DNA from: Costus lasius
Taxonomy: Eukaryota; Streptophyta; Magnoliopsida; Zingiberales; Costaceae
Assembly: GCA_027563935.2 (NCBI GenBank)
Contig: JANVAS020000222.1
Location: forward strand, 1,736,001 to 1,800,000
Length of the DNA: 64,000 nt
Direction of reading: 5' to 3'
Position 1 is the stretch's first letter. Each line of letters starts with the position of its first letter. The notes beneath the pieces are model-generated. The model saw only the letters and a program-made list of their open reading frames with translations. It was not told where the DNA came from and searched no databases. The position numbers and the translations under genes were made by a program. Below are positions 13,036-24,923 of this stretch, one piece after another.

Positions 13036-16000
13036 CTAATGGTTGAGAAATCTCAAACCCATATTATTACAGTGCTTCTCATGCTTCTGCTGCGCCAGAG
13101 GCTTGGTAAGTGGGTCAGCCAGATTGTCATCTGTATGAACCTTGCAGATTTTGATCTCGCCACGATCAATGATCTCCCGGATCAAGTGAAACCGTCTCTG
13201 TATGTGCTTGGACTTCTGGTGCGACCGTGGTTCCTTTGCTTGTGCTATTGCTCCAGTGTTATCACAGAAGATAACCAAAGGATCTGCACTCGAAGGAACA
13301 ACACCAAGTTCCTTAATGAACTTACGAATCCACACTGCCTCCTTGGATGCTTCCGAGGCTGCAACATACTCGGCTTCTGTTGTGGAATCAGCAACAGTAG
13401 ACTGTTTGAAACTTTTCCACACCACTGCTCCACCATTCAAGCTAAAAACATAGCCTGATTGCGATCGGAAATCATCCTGGTCCGACTGGAACGAAGCGTC
13501 AGTATATCCTTCAATACTGAGTTCTTCCTGACCACCATATATCAAGAACATATCTTTGGTCCTCCGCAGATATTTTAAAATGTTCTTGACCGCAATCCAG
13601 TGCGCCTGACCTGGATTACTTTGGAACCGACTGGTCACGCTTAACCCGTAAGCGACGTCTGGGCGAGTACACAACATCGCATACATAATGGACCCAATAG
13701 CCGAAGCATAAGGCGTATTGTCCATTTCATCTTTCTCAGTCTGTGTTTGTGGACACTGACTCTTCGAAAGATTCAGACCATGTCTGACTGGAAGATATCC
13801 TCTTTTAGAATTCTCTAAATGGAATCTCTCCAGGACTTTATCGATGTAAGTACTCTGGCATAGCCCGAGAAGCCTCTTAGATCTATCCCTGTAGATCTTC
13901 ACACCTAATACATAGGCTGCTTCTCCTAGATCTTTCATCTGGAAACATTTTCCTAACCATGCTTTAACAGCATGCAGTTCAGGAATATCGTTTCCAATGA
14001 TTAAGATATCATCGACGTAGAGGACTAGGAAAGTAATCACGCTCCCACTAAACCTCTTATATACACACGGGTCATCTTCGTTCTTGATGAAACCAAACTC
14101 AGAGATTGATTCATCAAAACGAATATTCCAGCTTCTTGATGCTTGTTTAAGTCCATAAATGGACTTCTTTAACTTGCATATTTTATGACGATCTGATGGA
14201 TTTGTGAAACCTTCAGGTTGTGTCATATACACATCCTCATCGAGTTTTCCATTAAGGAAAGCCGTCTTCACATCCATTTGCCAGATCTCATAATCGTAAT
14301 ATGCAGCTATTGCGAAGAGAATCCGAATAGACTTAAACATGGCTACAGGAGAGAAAGTTTCATCATAATCTATCCCGTAGATTTGTTTGAAACCTTTCGC
14401 TACTAGCCTGCCTTTATAGGTAACCACGTTACCATCCATGTCAATCTTCTTCTTGAAGATCCATTTACAGCCTATAGGGATTACTCCCGGAGGCGGATCA
14501 ACCAAATCCCAGACTTGGTTATCTGACATGGAGTCCATCTCGGCTCGCATAGCTTCAAGCCATCTAGCTGACTCCGGTCCACTGACCGCATCCGCATAAG
14601 TAAGGGGTTCATCATTATCAATGATGTAGACTCCGTCATAGCGCTCAGGCTGTCTACGGATCCTTCCCGATCTTCGCGGTTCCCGTGATATCTGAGCCTC
14701 AGGTAGTTCAATAACCTGATCCACCGGCTCAGGCTCATCCAACTGTGCTTGACTACTTTGTCCTTCCTCTGGATTCTCATCCAGCTTTATTTCTCTCCCA
14801 CTGGCCTCTTGCAGAAGAAACTCCTTCTCAAGAAAAATGGCCGTCCGAGCAACAAATACCTTGTTCTCTTTGGGATCGTAGAAATAATAACCCTTAGTTT
14901 CCTTAGGGTAACCGACAAAGATGCATTTCTCAGATCTGCTCTCCAGTTTCCCAGAGGCGAGCTTTTTGACATAAGCCTCGCAACCCCAGATCCTGATAAA
15001 TGTCAAGCTAGGCTGTTTCCCATACCACAACTCATATGGCGTCTTTGAAACGGCCTTGGATGGCACTCGGTTTAGTACCTTTGCTGCTGTTTCCAGTGCA
15101 AATCCCCAAAAGGAGTAAGGTAGAGTAGCCTGACTCATCATAGAACGAACCATATCAAGTAACGTTCTATTTCTCCTCTCGGACACACCATTCCATTGCG
15201 GTGTTCCTGGCGGAGTGAGCTGTGAGATAATCCCACACTCCTTCAGATAGTCAGTAAACTCTCGACTTAGGTATTCTCCACCTCGATCAGAACGAAGTGC
15301 CTTGATATTTTGGCCTAGCTGATTCTGTACTTCATTTTTGAACTCTTTGAACTTGTCAAAAGATTCACTCTTATGTCTCATTAGATAGACATACCCATAT
15401 CTACTGAAATCATCAGTAAACGTAATGAAGTACTAATAGCCACCTCTGGCATGTTTACTAAATGGTCCACACACATCACTGTGTATAAGGTCAAGTAAAC
15501 CTGAAGCCCTTTGACCTTTGTGAGGAAAAGGAGACTTCGTCATTTTACCCATTAAACAAGCTTTGCATGTATCAATCTCCTCATAGGAGAATGATCCCAG
15601 CAGTCCATGATCATGCAACCGCTTAATGCGCTTCTTGTTAATATGGCCTAAACGACTATGCCATAGCAAGGTGCTGTCATCAGCATACTTGGCTTTCTTA
15701 TTATCAATATTTTGTATAGAATATTCCATGTCCAACATGAATAACCCATTGTTAATTGAACCAGTAGCATAAACAATATTATCAAGAGTAAGATAACACT
15801 TTGAAATCTTGCATTCAAAGGAAAACCCTTTCCTGACAAGTGCAGGAATAGAGATAATATTTTTGGTAATACTGGGTACAAAGTAACAATTGTTTAATTC
15901 TAATACAATGCCAGATGGTAATGAGATGTAATAATCCCCTACAGCAACAACAGCAACCCGTGCCCCGTTTCCAACTCGTAGGTCCACCTCATGCTGTCCC

Positions 16001-16920
16001 ACCTGTCTTCTTCTCTTGAGTTCCTGCACATTTGAACAAATGTGAACTCCACATGCAGTGTCCAACACCCATGAAATAGAAGAAGAAGATATCATGACCT
16101 CAGTCACAAATATACCTGAGCCAGAAGCGATGCTTCCCCTCTTGTCTCCTTGGAGCGCTTTACAGTCCTTTTTCTAGTGACCCAGCTGGCCACAGTGGAA
16201 ACATCTGTTGTCCTTCGACCGCTTCACCTTCTGTTTCAGAGCCTTGCTGTAGTTCTTGACAGGGGCCTTGCCCTTCTTCCCCTTCTTCTTGTTCCTGGAG
16301 GGGAACATCAAGACAGAGGTTGAAGGCTTTCCCTTCAGAGTTTCCTCAGTAGTCAAGAGCATATTCAGCAGCTCTGCCGGAGTACAATCGATCTTGTTCA
16401 TATTAAAATTAATAATGAACGCATCGAAAGAGGGCGGGAGAGACTGCAGAATAATGTCTACAGCAAGCTCCTGATTGATGGTATGCCCCAGTTTCTCCAG
16501 AGCCTCCTTGTGCCCAATCATCTTGAGCACGTGAGCTCCCACTGGGCTCCCTTCAGCCAGTTTGCTCTGAAAGAATAGCTTAGTCAAATTATAGCGTTCT
16601 GTCCTCGCCTGTGCAGCATACAGCATCTTGAGGTTCGCTATAATTTCTATAGCAGACATATCCTCATGCTGACGCTGCGGCGGTGGTGTCATAGACGCTA
16701 GCATCAGGCAAGCAACATCAATGCTATCATTGACATGCTTTTCATAGGCATCGCAAACCGCCCTTGCGGCGTTCGCAGCGGGTTGAGGCGGCACAGTCGT
16801 CTCGAGGACATACAGTTTCCTCTCTGCCTTAAGAACAATCTTAAGGTGTCCGAACCAGTCTGAGAAGTTTGGCCCAGCAAACTTCTCCCTTTCCAGTAGG
16901 GATCGCACATTGAAGCTCAT
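13036..16920 (-). pseudogene. Copia gag-pol polyprotein of element B, two nonsense codons
   Basis: A single frame from ATG at 16920 to the stop at 13036, collinear with D's polyprotein, interrupted by two stops. One lies at about 16173, where the tryptophan of the zinc knuckle GHWKKDC is TAG; the other at about 15434, where the glutamine of the integrase stretch GYQYF is TAG. No frameshift is seen. All domains (gag, protease DTACG, integrase DD35E, RT YVDD, RNase H) are otherwise readable. Both stops are C-to-T type changes on one strand or the other, as expected from deamination of methylated cytosine. Confidence 0.93.
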
Positions 16921-18683
16921 GGTGTTCGTTGCTGCAGGAATCTACAACAATGCAAGAACAGCAAGGTCAGTATCAATGTTTAGAATCAATCCAGGACTTA
17001 AGAAAGATTCTTTTCTCACTATTTTATCTGACTGAAAAATCCATTAAACAGTCCGAAAGAGTAACACTCTTTTAGTGAGATGGGATCCAGATTTCATACT
17101 TGGTCTCCGCGTCCCGCTCAGGCGAGATAAGATGCACAGAGAATACAAGTACTAATTTCTGGTAGGCAGTCCCTGCCAATCGCCAACTCGTGCGATTCCC
17201 CTTCATCTGGGCAATCCAGCAGACTGTGCCAACTGAGTTGGTACAACACAGTCTCTGATCCCACAGATGGCTACCTCCATATAGCTCACATATGCCCCAT
17301 ATGTAGCCTACATGGTCAAGCTAACCCGACCTACTCCCTGGACCACCACGTGCTATGCTGAGCAACGAGAAGCGATAAATCCCTTCTCTGTAACACGCAG
17401 GTGAAATCGCACACCGTCTGAAGATAGATGGACGTGCCCACTGAGTGGGTACAACACGGCTCCAACGATAATCAGAACAGCGAGGTTTCGCGTCAGAAGG
17501 CTTACGAGCTTGATATTTTAGCGTTGGATTTTAACGGTCTTTTATCTTCTTCACTATCATGCAATTCCTATGGTGATAGCAGAAGATAAATAAATCATGC
17601 TGTTCTACTTATATAAACAATAAAAGAAAGCATGGATCTTATGTGGTAAAAGCCCATAGAGCCTAAGTAAGACCTTAAATCAACTTAAGTCTTCACTTGC
17701 TCTTCTTGGGTCTTTTGCATCTCATCTGGTCCAACCCAGGGCCCTAGCGCTCAATGCAGCTCAGGTGCGCCCACCAGCTGAATGCCCCTCTGCGATGTGT
17801 GCTTTTGTGCTCTTGTCTAATTAAAATACATTTTAATCTATCTAGACAAGCTTGACTCGCAGGTCAAATATACAATAAATTAATTAAAAATGTGACTCGC
17901 AGATCACAAAAATAATAATTTACCAGGCTCGCAGGCCCCAGCACAGCACACATTAAAAGGGCAACCCACATAAGATTAAATAAACAAGCATCATGGCATC
18001 ATTCAATCAACATGTGATCCATTACAAAGAAAATAAAATTTTGAAAACCCATTGGCATCAATTTTAATTTTCTTATGTGCCCTACAACCTTACAACGGTC
18101 CATTGATAGGGATCCACTCATCAATCTAGTTAGATCTATGCCCTTGCATGCACCAAGTCCTTACTGACTCGAGTTGACCTAATGGTCAACCATGCATGCG
18201 CCAAGGGCTGAACAGCCAACATGAGTTCTGGCAAGCGGGTGTGACCCCGGGCCTAACTCATGTGTGTTCACTGGTTGTCTCAACCAGACCTCGCTACACG
18301 CCTGTGATGCAATCGACCTATAGCCACCTCGTGCTTGCGCACAGGTGCCATCCGGTCGATCCATCTAGGCTGTCAGATGGTCTGATCAGACTAATTTGAT
18401 CTATACTAGATGATGCTTTCAACCCCATCAACCCGTCTAAGGGTTTATAGTAAGCGCCTCTTAGATCTAGTAAACGCGCAAGTCATCAAGTTTTGTGAAA
18501 ACATCAAGAACAACATGCGCAACTATCAACTAGCGCCAACATGACTCTCATACATGCGCAACATGAACATACTATCAACTAGTATAATCGCATGAAGAGA
18601 AAACATAGATCTAAGCATCAAGCATACATGGATCACACAAAGCAATCATAAGAACATATAAGAACCTATGCTCTGATACCAAT
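16921..18683 (-). other. Untranslated leader of element B with primer binding site
   Basis: Primer site 18669-18683, element-sense ATTGGTATCAGAGCA. Both leader palindromes are present near 17227 and 17434. No coding sequence supported. Confidence 0.83.
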
Positions 18684-20381
18684 TGTTGAGTCCCCTTCAA
18701 GGGGGAGCGCAAGGGGGTGAATCCCTAAGGGTGGCGCATATAACATTTTCGCATGAAGATGCTAGGGTTTTCACCAAAATCGCATGTAATATATTCTTAT
18801 GATCAACTTCAAATGATTGAATGGATCAAGCGGAAGTTCATACCATAGCCATGAGTGGATGCGGCTTGGAAACAAAGACCAAGAGAGATCTTCTCCACAA
18901 GTGACGCACACAAGAAGAGAGATGGCTTCCTCTTGTTGATCTTTGTGCTAGCAAAGATCTTCAAGTGTCCTTGCCGAATGGAAGGGATGAAAGATGAGAT
19001 CTTGCTCGGGCGAGAGCTCCACTTCTTCGTCCACGCCTTCCCCATGCGCAAAAATGCAAGAAGACAAGTGAAGTGAAGTCGTGAACGTCTTGGCGTTAGG
19101 CGTTTTGAAGAAGAGGTCTTGATGACTTACCATAAATGGAAGCATGCACTCATAAACGACCAAAACGCCTTCACCCTTTCGAACCATGTGTTCACATAAG
19201 TGAACCGGTTCTCCCTTTTGGTTCAATTGCATTTGGTTCAAAGAAAACCAAATCAAATAAGCCCAAGCCATGGTCTAGATCATATCAAACCCTATGGTTC
19301 CAGATCTAACCGTTTATCTCTTGATGCTCCTGATCTCACCGATCTAGCATCATCTCTCTCGATCGAAGCTTACCGATCTCAAGCCCTAATCAATCAAACA
19401 TGATCAGACCAGATCTCACTTACAATCAGAGATTAAATCCCTTTAAACTGAACCCAAATAATTCAGTCCACACGATCTGACTCAAGTAAGCCATATCTTC
19501 AAATTGTGCGACCCTGAGGGTTTCCTTTAAATGTCGGTAACGATAACTTATGTTATCACGATCAGTGAGGGGTATCTAGCAACACATCACTGTCTCCCGA
19601 TATAAAGGAAAGAGTCTTCCAAGACTACTCCCAAATCACAGCACAAGTGTGAAATCACTTCACGAGGCATACATGTTTCCTTTGCCACTGGATGTTCTTA
19701 TTGGACAAGCGTGTCAAGCCTGTAGCTCCAATATGATGAGCATGATTAGATCAGATGAACATAGTCACCTGGGTATGGCCATACACTTTCTCAATCATCT
19801 CATTTAGGCGGGGGCCCCTTTAGAACATCACACTCCTTAAACAAGGAGACGGCAATCCTATATCTATCACTAGAGTCCTAACCTGACTCATGATCATTAT
19901 CCAAGATAGTCTATAATCATTCTTTTTCAAATGATATTGAACTACCTCAAAACAATGACAATCATCATTTAGAAACACAAGTGATCTCAAGTCAGAGGAC
20001 ATGTGCCACTTGTTGCAAACAAGGATTATTCACATTGTGACAAGCAATTGAACATCCTAGTAGGGTCTGTCCAGTACATCCAATGTACCCATGAGTCTAC
20101 ATCTTATTCCATGCTCGAAGCATCCTATAAGATTAGAGCACATATTAGTCTCAATCATATCAAGGCTGTCTCATGTTCACCAAGATATCTCGACTAAGGA
20201 CATTACAGCATGTCAGCCTAGCTGAACAGCATTGAGACATTATTCAGAAGCACACTTATTGCAGCAGACAATGTAACATACTGAATAACAACCATTGCCT
20301 TTATAAACATAAGAGTTTATATACATGATACACATAGAATCCCAAGGCCTCAAACATTAGCCTTAAGGGCATACCCCAACA
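18684..20381 (-). repeat. 5' LTR of B, shared as 3' LTR of a truncated second unit
   Basis: 1698 bp. On its inner side the primer site and leader of B follow; on its outer side the polypurine tract and RNase H end of another copy follow directly (20382 onward). A normal insertion would show host DNA there. Confidence 0.92.
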
Positions 20382-20695
20382 ATCTCCCACTTGCACTTAA
20401 TCTAATGGTTGAGAAATCTCAAACCCATATTATTACAGTGCTTCTCATGCTTCTGCTGCGCCAGAGGCTTGGTAAGCGGGTCAGCCAGATTGTCATCTGT
20501 ATGAACCTTGCAGATTTTGATCTCGCCACGATCAATGATCTCCCGGATCAAGTGAAACCGTCTCTGTATGTGCTTGGACTTCTGGTGCGACCGTGGTTCC
20601 TTTGCTTGTGCTATTGCTCCAGTGTTATCGCAGAAGATAACCAAAGGATCTGCACTCGAAGGAACAACACCAAGTTCCTTAATGAACTTACGAAT
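20382..20695 (-). pseudogene. Truncated copia internal region (RNase H end plus polypurine tract)
   Basis: Homologous to 13016-13329 with about two substitutions seen. It carries the last 80 codons of the RNase H region (20402-20644, FCDNTGA motif to the C-terminus) and stops abruptly at about 20695, where unrelated sequence begins. This is the remnant of a second tandem unit. Confidence 0.9.
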
Positions 20696-20805
20696 CGTGG
20701 CTCCAATTGCTATAGATGCTACCTTTTGTTGTTACCACTACTAGTCGCAACTACTCCTTAATTAGCCTCAAAATTCCTTTGTTTTTGGTGTAAGTGCTCT
20801 AGAGA
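20696..20805. other. Short unassigned spacer
   Basis: 110 bp with no similarity to the neighbouring elements that I can see. Its last five bases, AGAGA, are the left target duplication of solo LTR C; the sequence resumes at 22490. Confidence 0.5.
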
Positions 20806-22489
20806 TGTTGGGGTATGCCCTTAAGGCTAATGTTTGAGGCCTTGGGATTATTTCAGTATCATGTATAAACTCTATGTTTATAAAGGCAATGGTTGTTATT
20901 CAGGTTGTTACATTATCTGCTGCAATATGTATACTTCTGAATAATGTCTCAATGCTGTTCAGCTTGGCTGACATGCAGTATTGTCCTTAGTCGAGATATC
21001 TTAGTGAACATAAGACAGCCTTGATATGATTGAGACTAATATGTGTTCTAATCTTATAGGATGCTTCGAGCATGGAATAAGATGTAGACTCATGGGTACA
21101 TTGGATGTACTGGACAGACCCTACTTAGGATATTCGATTGCTTGTCACAATGTGAATAATCCTTATATGCGAGCAAGTGGCATATTTCCTCTGACTTGAG
21201 ATCACTTCTGTTTCTAAATGATGATTGGCATTGTTTTGAGGTAGTTCAATATCATTTAAAACATAATGGTTATAGACTATCTTGGATAATGAGCATGAGT
21301 CATGTTAGGGCACTAGTGATAGATATAGGATTGCCGTCTCCTTGTTGGAGTGTGATGTTCTATAGGGGCCCCCTGGATGAGATGGTTGAGAAAGTGTATG
21401 GCCATACCCAGATGACTATGTTCATCTGATCTAATCATTCTCATCATATTGGAATTACAGGCTTGACACGCTTGTCCAATAAGAACATCCAGTGGCAAAG
21501 GAAACACATATGTTAAGTGACTTGGGTTCACACTTGTGCTATGGTTTGGGTGTAGTCTTGGAAGACTCTTTCCTTTATATCGGGAGACAGTGATGTGTTG
21601 CTAGATACCCCTCTCTGATCGTGATAACGTAAGTTATCGTTACCGACATTTAAAGGAAACCCTTAGGGTCGCACAATTTGATGATATGGCTTACTTATGT
21701 CAGATCGTGTGGACTGAATTGTTTTGGTTCAGTTTAAAGGAGTTTAAACTCTGATTGTAAGTGAGATCTGGTCTGATCATGTTTGATTGATTAGGGCTTG
21801 AGATCGGTAAGCTTCGATCGAGAGAATAGATGCTAGATCGGTGAGATCAAGAGCATCAAGAGATGAATGGTTAGATCTTGAACCTTATGGTTTAATATGA
21901 TCTAGACCAATGCTTGGTTTGATTTGGTCTTTGAACCAAATCCAATTGAACCGGTTCATCATATGAGCGCATGGTTCAAGTAATGGGAGAGAAGAAGTTT
22001 GTGATCGGTTCACTTGGAGTGAACGCATGATCGCATACATTGAAGCACTTGCTATTTTTGGAAATCGGTTTTCCATAATGTGGAACGCCTCCATGTTCGA
22101 AGAGCAACACTTCTCTCATCGCCATCTTCTCCTCTCTCGACCTCTCTTGTGTCGTGTGGTGAGACTTCACGCAAAGGAGAAGAGAACAAAACCAAGAGAC
22201 ATCTCTCATCTCCTTCACGAAGGGAAACCTTGAAGCTTTGCTAGCACAAAGACGCCAAGGGAGTAGTCATCTTCACCTTGTGTGCGTCACCTTTGGAGGA
22301 GAGCCGCTCGCCCTCTTCTTCCAAGTCGCCATCCAAGCAATGGCAATGGTATGATCTCTCACTAGATCTATACAAAATCTTTAAGTTGATCTATGTTCAT
22401 ACATGCGATCCTAGGAAACCCTAGATTCCACCTTGAGAAAATCTTATATCTGCATGATTAGGGTTTCGCCCCCTTTAATGGAACTTTCA
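20806..22489 (+). mobile_element. Solo LTR C of the copia A/B/D family
   Basis: 1684 bp, starts TGTTGGGGTATGCCC and ends AACTTTCA. It is flanked by the direct repeat AGAGA (20801-20805 and 22490-22494). No internal region is present, so the element was reduced to one LTR by recombination between its two LTRs. It is more diverged from A, B and D than they are from their own partners. Confidence 0.93.
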
Positions 22490-22592
22490 AGAGATGCCTC
22501 CCCCCATGATGATCCAAGACAATCTAAAATGCCCTAGAAGTCTTTATTTTATACTTTTAGGGCTTCCACCTTTGGAAACAATCTGACGCTTA

Positions 22593-23079
22593 CGGTCTGT
22601 TTCAAAGGAGGGAAATCAGGAGAGAAAGGAAGGAAATGAAATTCTTTCCTTCGATTTCCCTCGTTTCAAAGGAGGGAATGAGTGGAAGAAAAAAAAAATC
22701 CAATTCCTTTCCCTTGATTTTGTTCTCTCCAAATCGGACGGAAACACATTTCTGTCCGCTCGCCTAATTTTTAGCAGAGTCACATGTCTTCCTCTATCTC
22801 CCAAATCTCTTCGTATATTATATTATATTATATTATATCATAATATTATATTATATTATATTATATTATATAATTAGTAATATTATTTTTAATATTACTA
22901 ATTATTTATTTATCATGCATAATATAATTAGTTTTAAAATTGAGTCCTTGCTAGTTTTCTTTCCTCTCACTGAAACACAAGGCCTAAAGAAGAAAACAAT
23001 TATTTCTTTCCCTCCTTATTTCCTTTCTATTGTTATTTCCTTTCTTTCTTGATTTGTTTCCCTCCTCTGAAACACACTG
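22593..23079. mobile_element. MITE-like element with imperfect terminal inverted repeats
   Basis: The left end CGGTCTGTTTCAAAGGAGGG pairs with the reverse complement of the right end (CAGTGTGTTTCAGAGGAGGG) with about three mismatches. It is flanked by TTA on both sides (22590-22592, 23080-23082), as expected for Tourist/PIF-Harbinger-type MITEs. Subterminal repeats of the same motif occur at about 22668 and 22970. The centre holds an AT-rich run of TATTA units (about 22815-22870). No transposase ORF. Confidence 0.65.
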
Positions 23080-23082
23080 TTA

Positions 23083-23789
23083 GTTAAAATTGACACAAGA
23101 ATCATGCCTAGACAGATGAAGTCATGATCATGACTAATGTTATAAGCATGAAAAAGGGTCATAGTATGACCTTGACCTTCTATGTGAACACCTTCACTTT
23201 TTTGCAATGTTTTCATGGGTGCGATAAAGATCACACCCTTGTTGTGAAACTTTTTATTCTCTTCAAACACATTATGACTATGGTCTTCGTCATAAGTTGA
23301 CTATGATGCTTTTTGAAGCTCTGTTTTACTTAAATTTGAGAGATGACTTCATCTTATCATTTAGAATTTTCTTATAGCATCAAATCTCTAGAAATCCATT
23401 AAAGAAAATGGTATATTTCAAACAAAAATAGATAATTGGGCCAAATATAATATAAAGTATCAAATTATGACTCAATTGGGTCATTTTGGGTCATTTTTAA
23501 ATGTGATTGACCTTTTCAAATTCATCTTATAAATTGTAAGGTTTTTTTATTTAAATGGGTTCTAGCTTCCAATGAGCACAAGCACTCTTTGTTAATTACC
23601 CTTGAAATCAGGGACCTTTGATTAAAAAATCTATGTTACGCAATGAAATAGAAGAAAGATTGAAAATATTATTAATAAACATTATGAAAAATATATAATT
23701 TGATATAATAAAAAGTGACGAAAAGGAATAGTCTCCGCCAATTTGGACGACTTGTATGAATCAAATATCTAGCTTTGCAATAACTCATT
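23083..23789. other. AT-rich spacer, nothing recognised
   Basis: No ORF with family similarity, RNA gene or repeat was recognised. It ends where the 42-bp minisatellite begins. Confidence 0.5.
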
Positions 23790-23994
23790 TATTTTAGGAA
23801 TATCTAGCCTCAACGACTTATTGGATATTTAATTTTGGGAGAATATCCGGCCTTGACGACTTATTGGATATTTTAATTTGGAAAAATACCCAACCCTGAC
23901 GGCTTATTGGGTATTTAATTTTTGAGAATATCCAACTTTAGCGGCTTATTGGATATTTTAATTTAGAAAGTACCCAGCCTCAACGGCTTATTGG
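23790..23994. repeat. Minisatellite of 42-43 bp period, left part
   Basis: Five units, with the core GGCTTATTGG (or GACTTATTGG) at 23815, 23858, 23901, 23943 and 23985. The array is broken at 23994/23995 by element E and resumes at 34261. Joining the flanks, minus one ATTGG, restores a perfect unit. Confidence 0.9.
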
Positions 23995-24923
23995 TGATGA
24001 GTATATACCATTTTTGTTGATATGTTGATTTGTGGCCTAGTCTATATTTTTGAAGAATTTATTGTTGATGCCTTGTATGATTCTATTGATAGTGAATGAA
24101 CTCATGCTTGTGATTAGGACTATATCTATCATGTCGAATTTATTTCTTTAATATATATCTACTTTTAAAATTTTTCATTGATTGATGAATGAGATTTTAG
24201 GTGGATATATTGTTTGAAGAATTTGATTTGAAATTGAAACTACTTGTTAAATAAAATTAGCATATGAGTGTAATTTTGAATTGATGTCAATTGATTAGTC
24301 TAGTTGATGTTTTAGTCTATTTACTATTTGTTGGAAAGAAAGAATCCAAGATCCAAAAATAGTGAGTGACTCCCCTACTTGGCACTGTGTAAAATTGATA
24401 GTGGTACCGAAGATATGGGTTGAAGTCTGAAAAGAAAAAAAAATTAGAGAGAAAGAAAAAGAAAATGACTCCTCTACTTGGCACTATGTAAAATTGACAG
24501 TGGTACCTAAGACAAGAGTTGAAGTCCCAAATAAAAAGTATGTATCTATGTGGGTACATGCCATCAAAAACAAAAAAAGAATAAAAATAAAAAATGAAGA
24601 AAAGGAAAATTTTGAGTGGAAAAAGATTTTGGATATTCTATTCCTATAAACAAAGGTATGATAGATTTGAACTGAAACTTAGGTGAATTCATACGACTGA
24701 AATTCTAATTTTTATACAAGTTGCAAAGTTTTATTTGATTAAGTTGTGGATCTTGAGGATTGAATTCAAAAGATGATATGCCTATTTAAAATTTTATAAA
24801 TCAATTGGCGGGATTTTTCATTGGTGATTTATTCTACAAATTTATTCTTCATGAGAAAATCTTTTCCTATGATCAATTTTTGATTTTTGCAAGAGGACAA
24901 GCAAAGTTTGAGACTTATGTGTT
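23995..24923 (+). other. 3' internal (pre-LTR) tract of the Athila-like family, reversed relative to E's genes
   Basis: Homologous to the minus-strand tract 56808-57749 next to LTR I: shared stretches include TATCATGTC, the purine-rich AAGAAAAAAAAATTAGAG region near 24431, and the GAGGACAAGCAAAGTTTGAG segment that precedes the LTR. The latter is the probable polypurine tract region. No ORF supported. Confidence 0.8.

Larger units (their letters stand above)
11318..20381 (-). mobile_element. Ty1/copia element B (same family as A)
   Basis: Two 1698-bp LTRs (11318-13015 and 18684-20381) bracket polyprotein and leader. The LTRs align with a constant offset of 7366 and I find about three substitutions, so the pair is young. 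B's 5' LTR also acts as the 3' LTR of a second, truncated internal region (20382-20695), so no simple target duplication is present. The gypsy-side flank is CTCAC. Confidence 0.93.

Noticed and set aside
22815..22870. TATTA run as an origin or matrix attachment site
   Set aside because: A simple AT-rich run inside a MITE-like element; nothing else supports a function.
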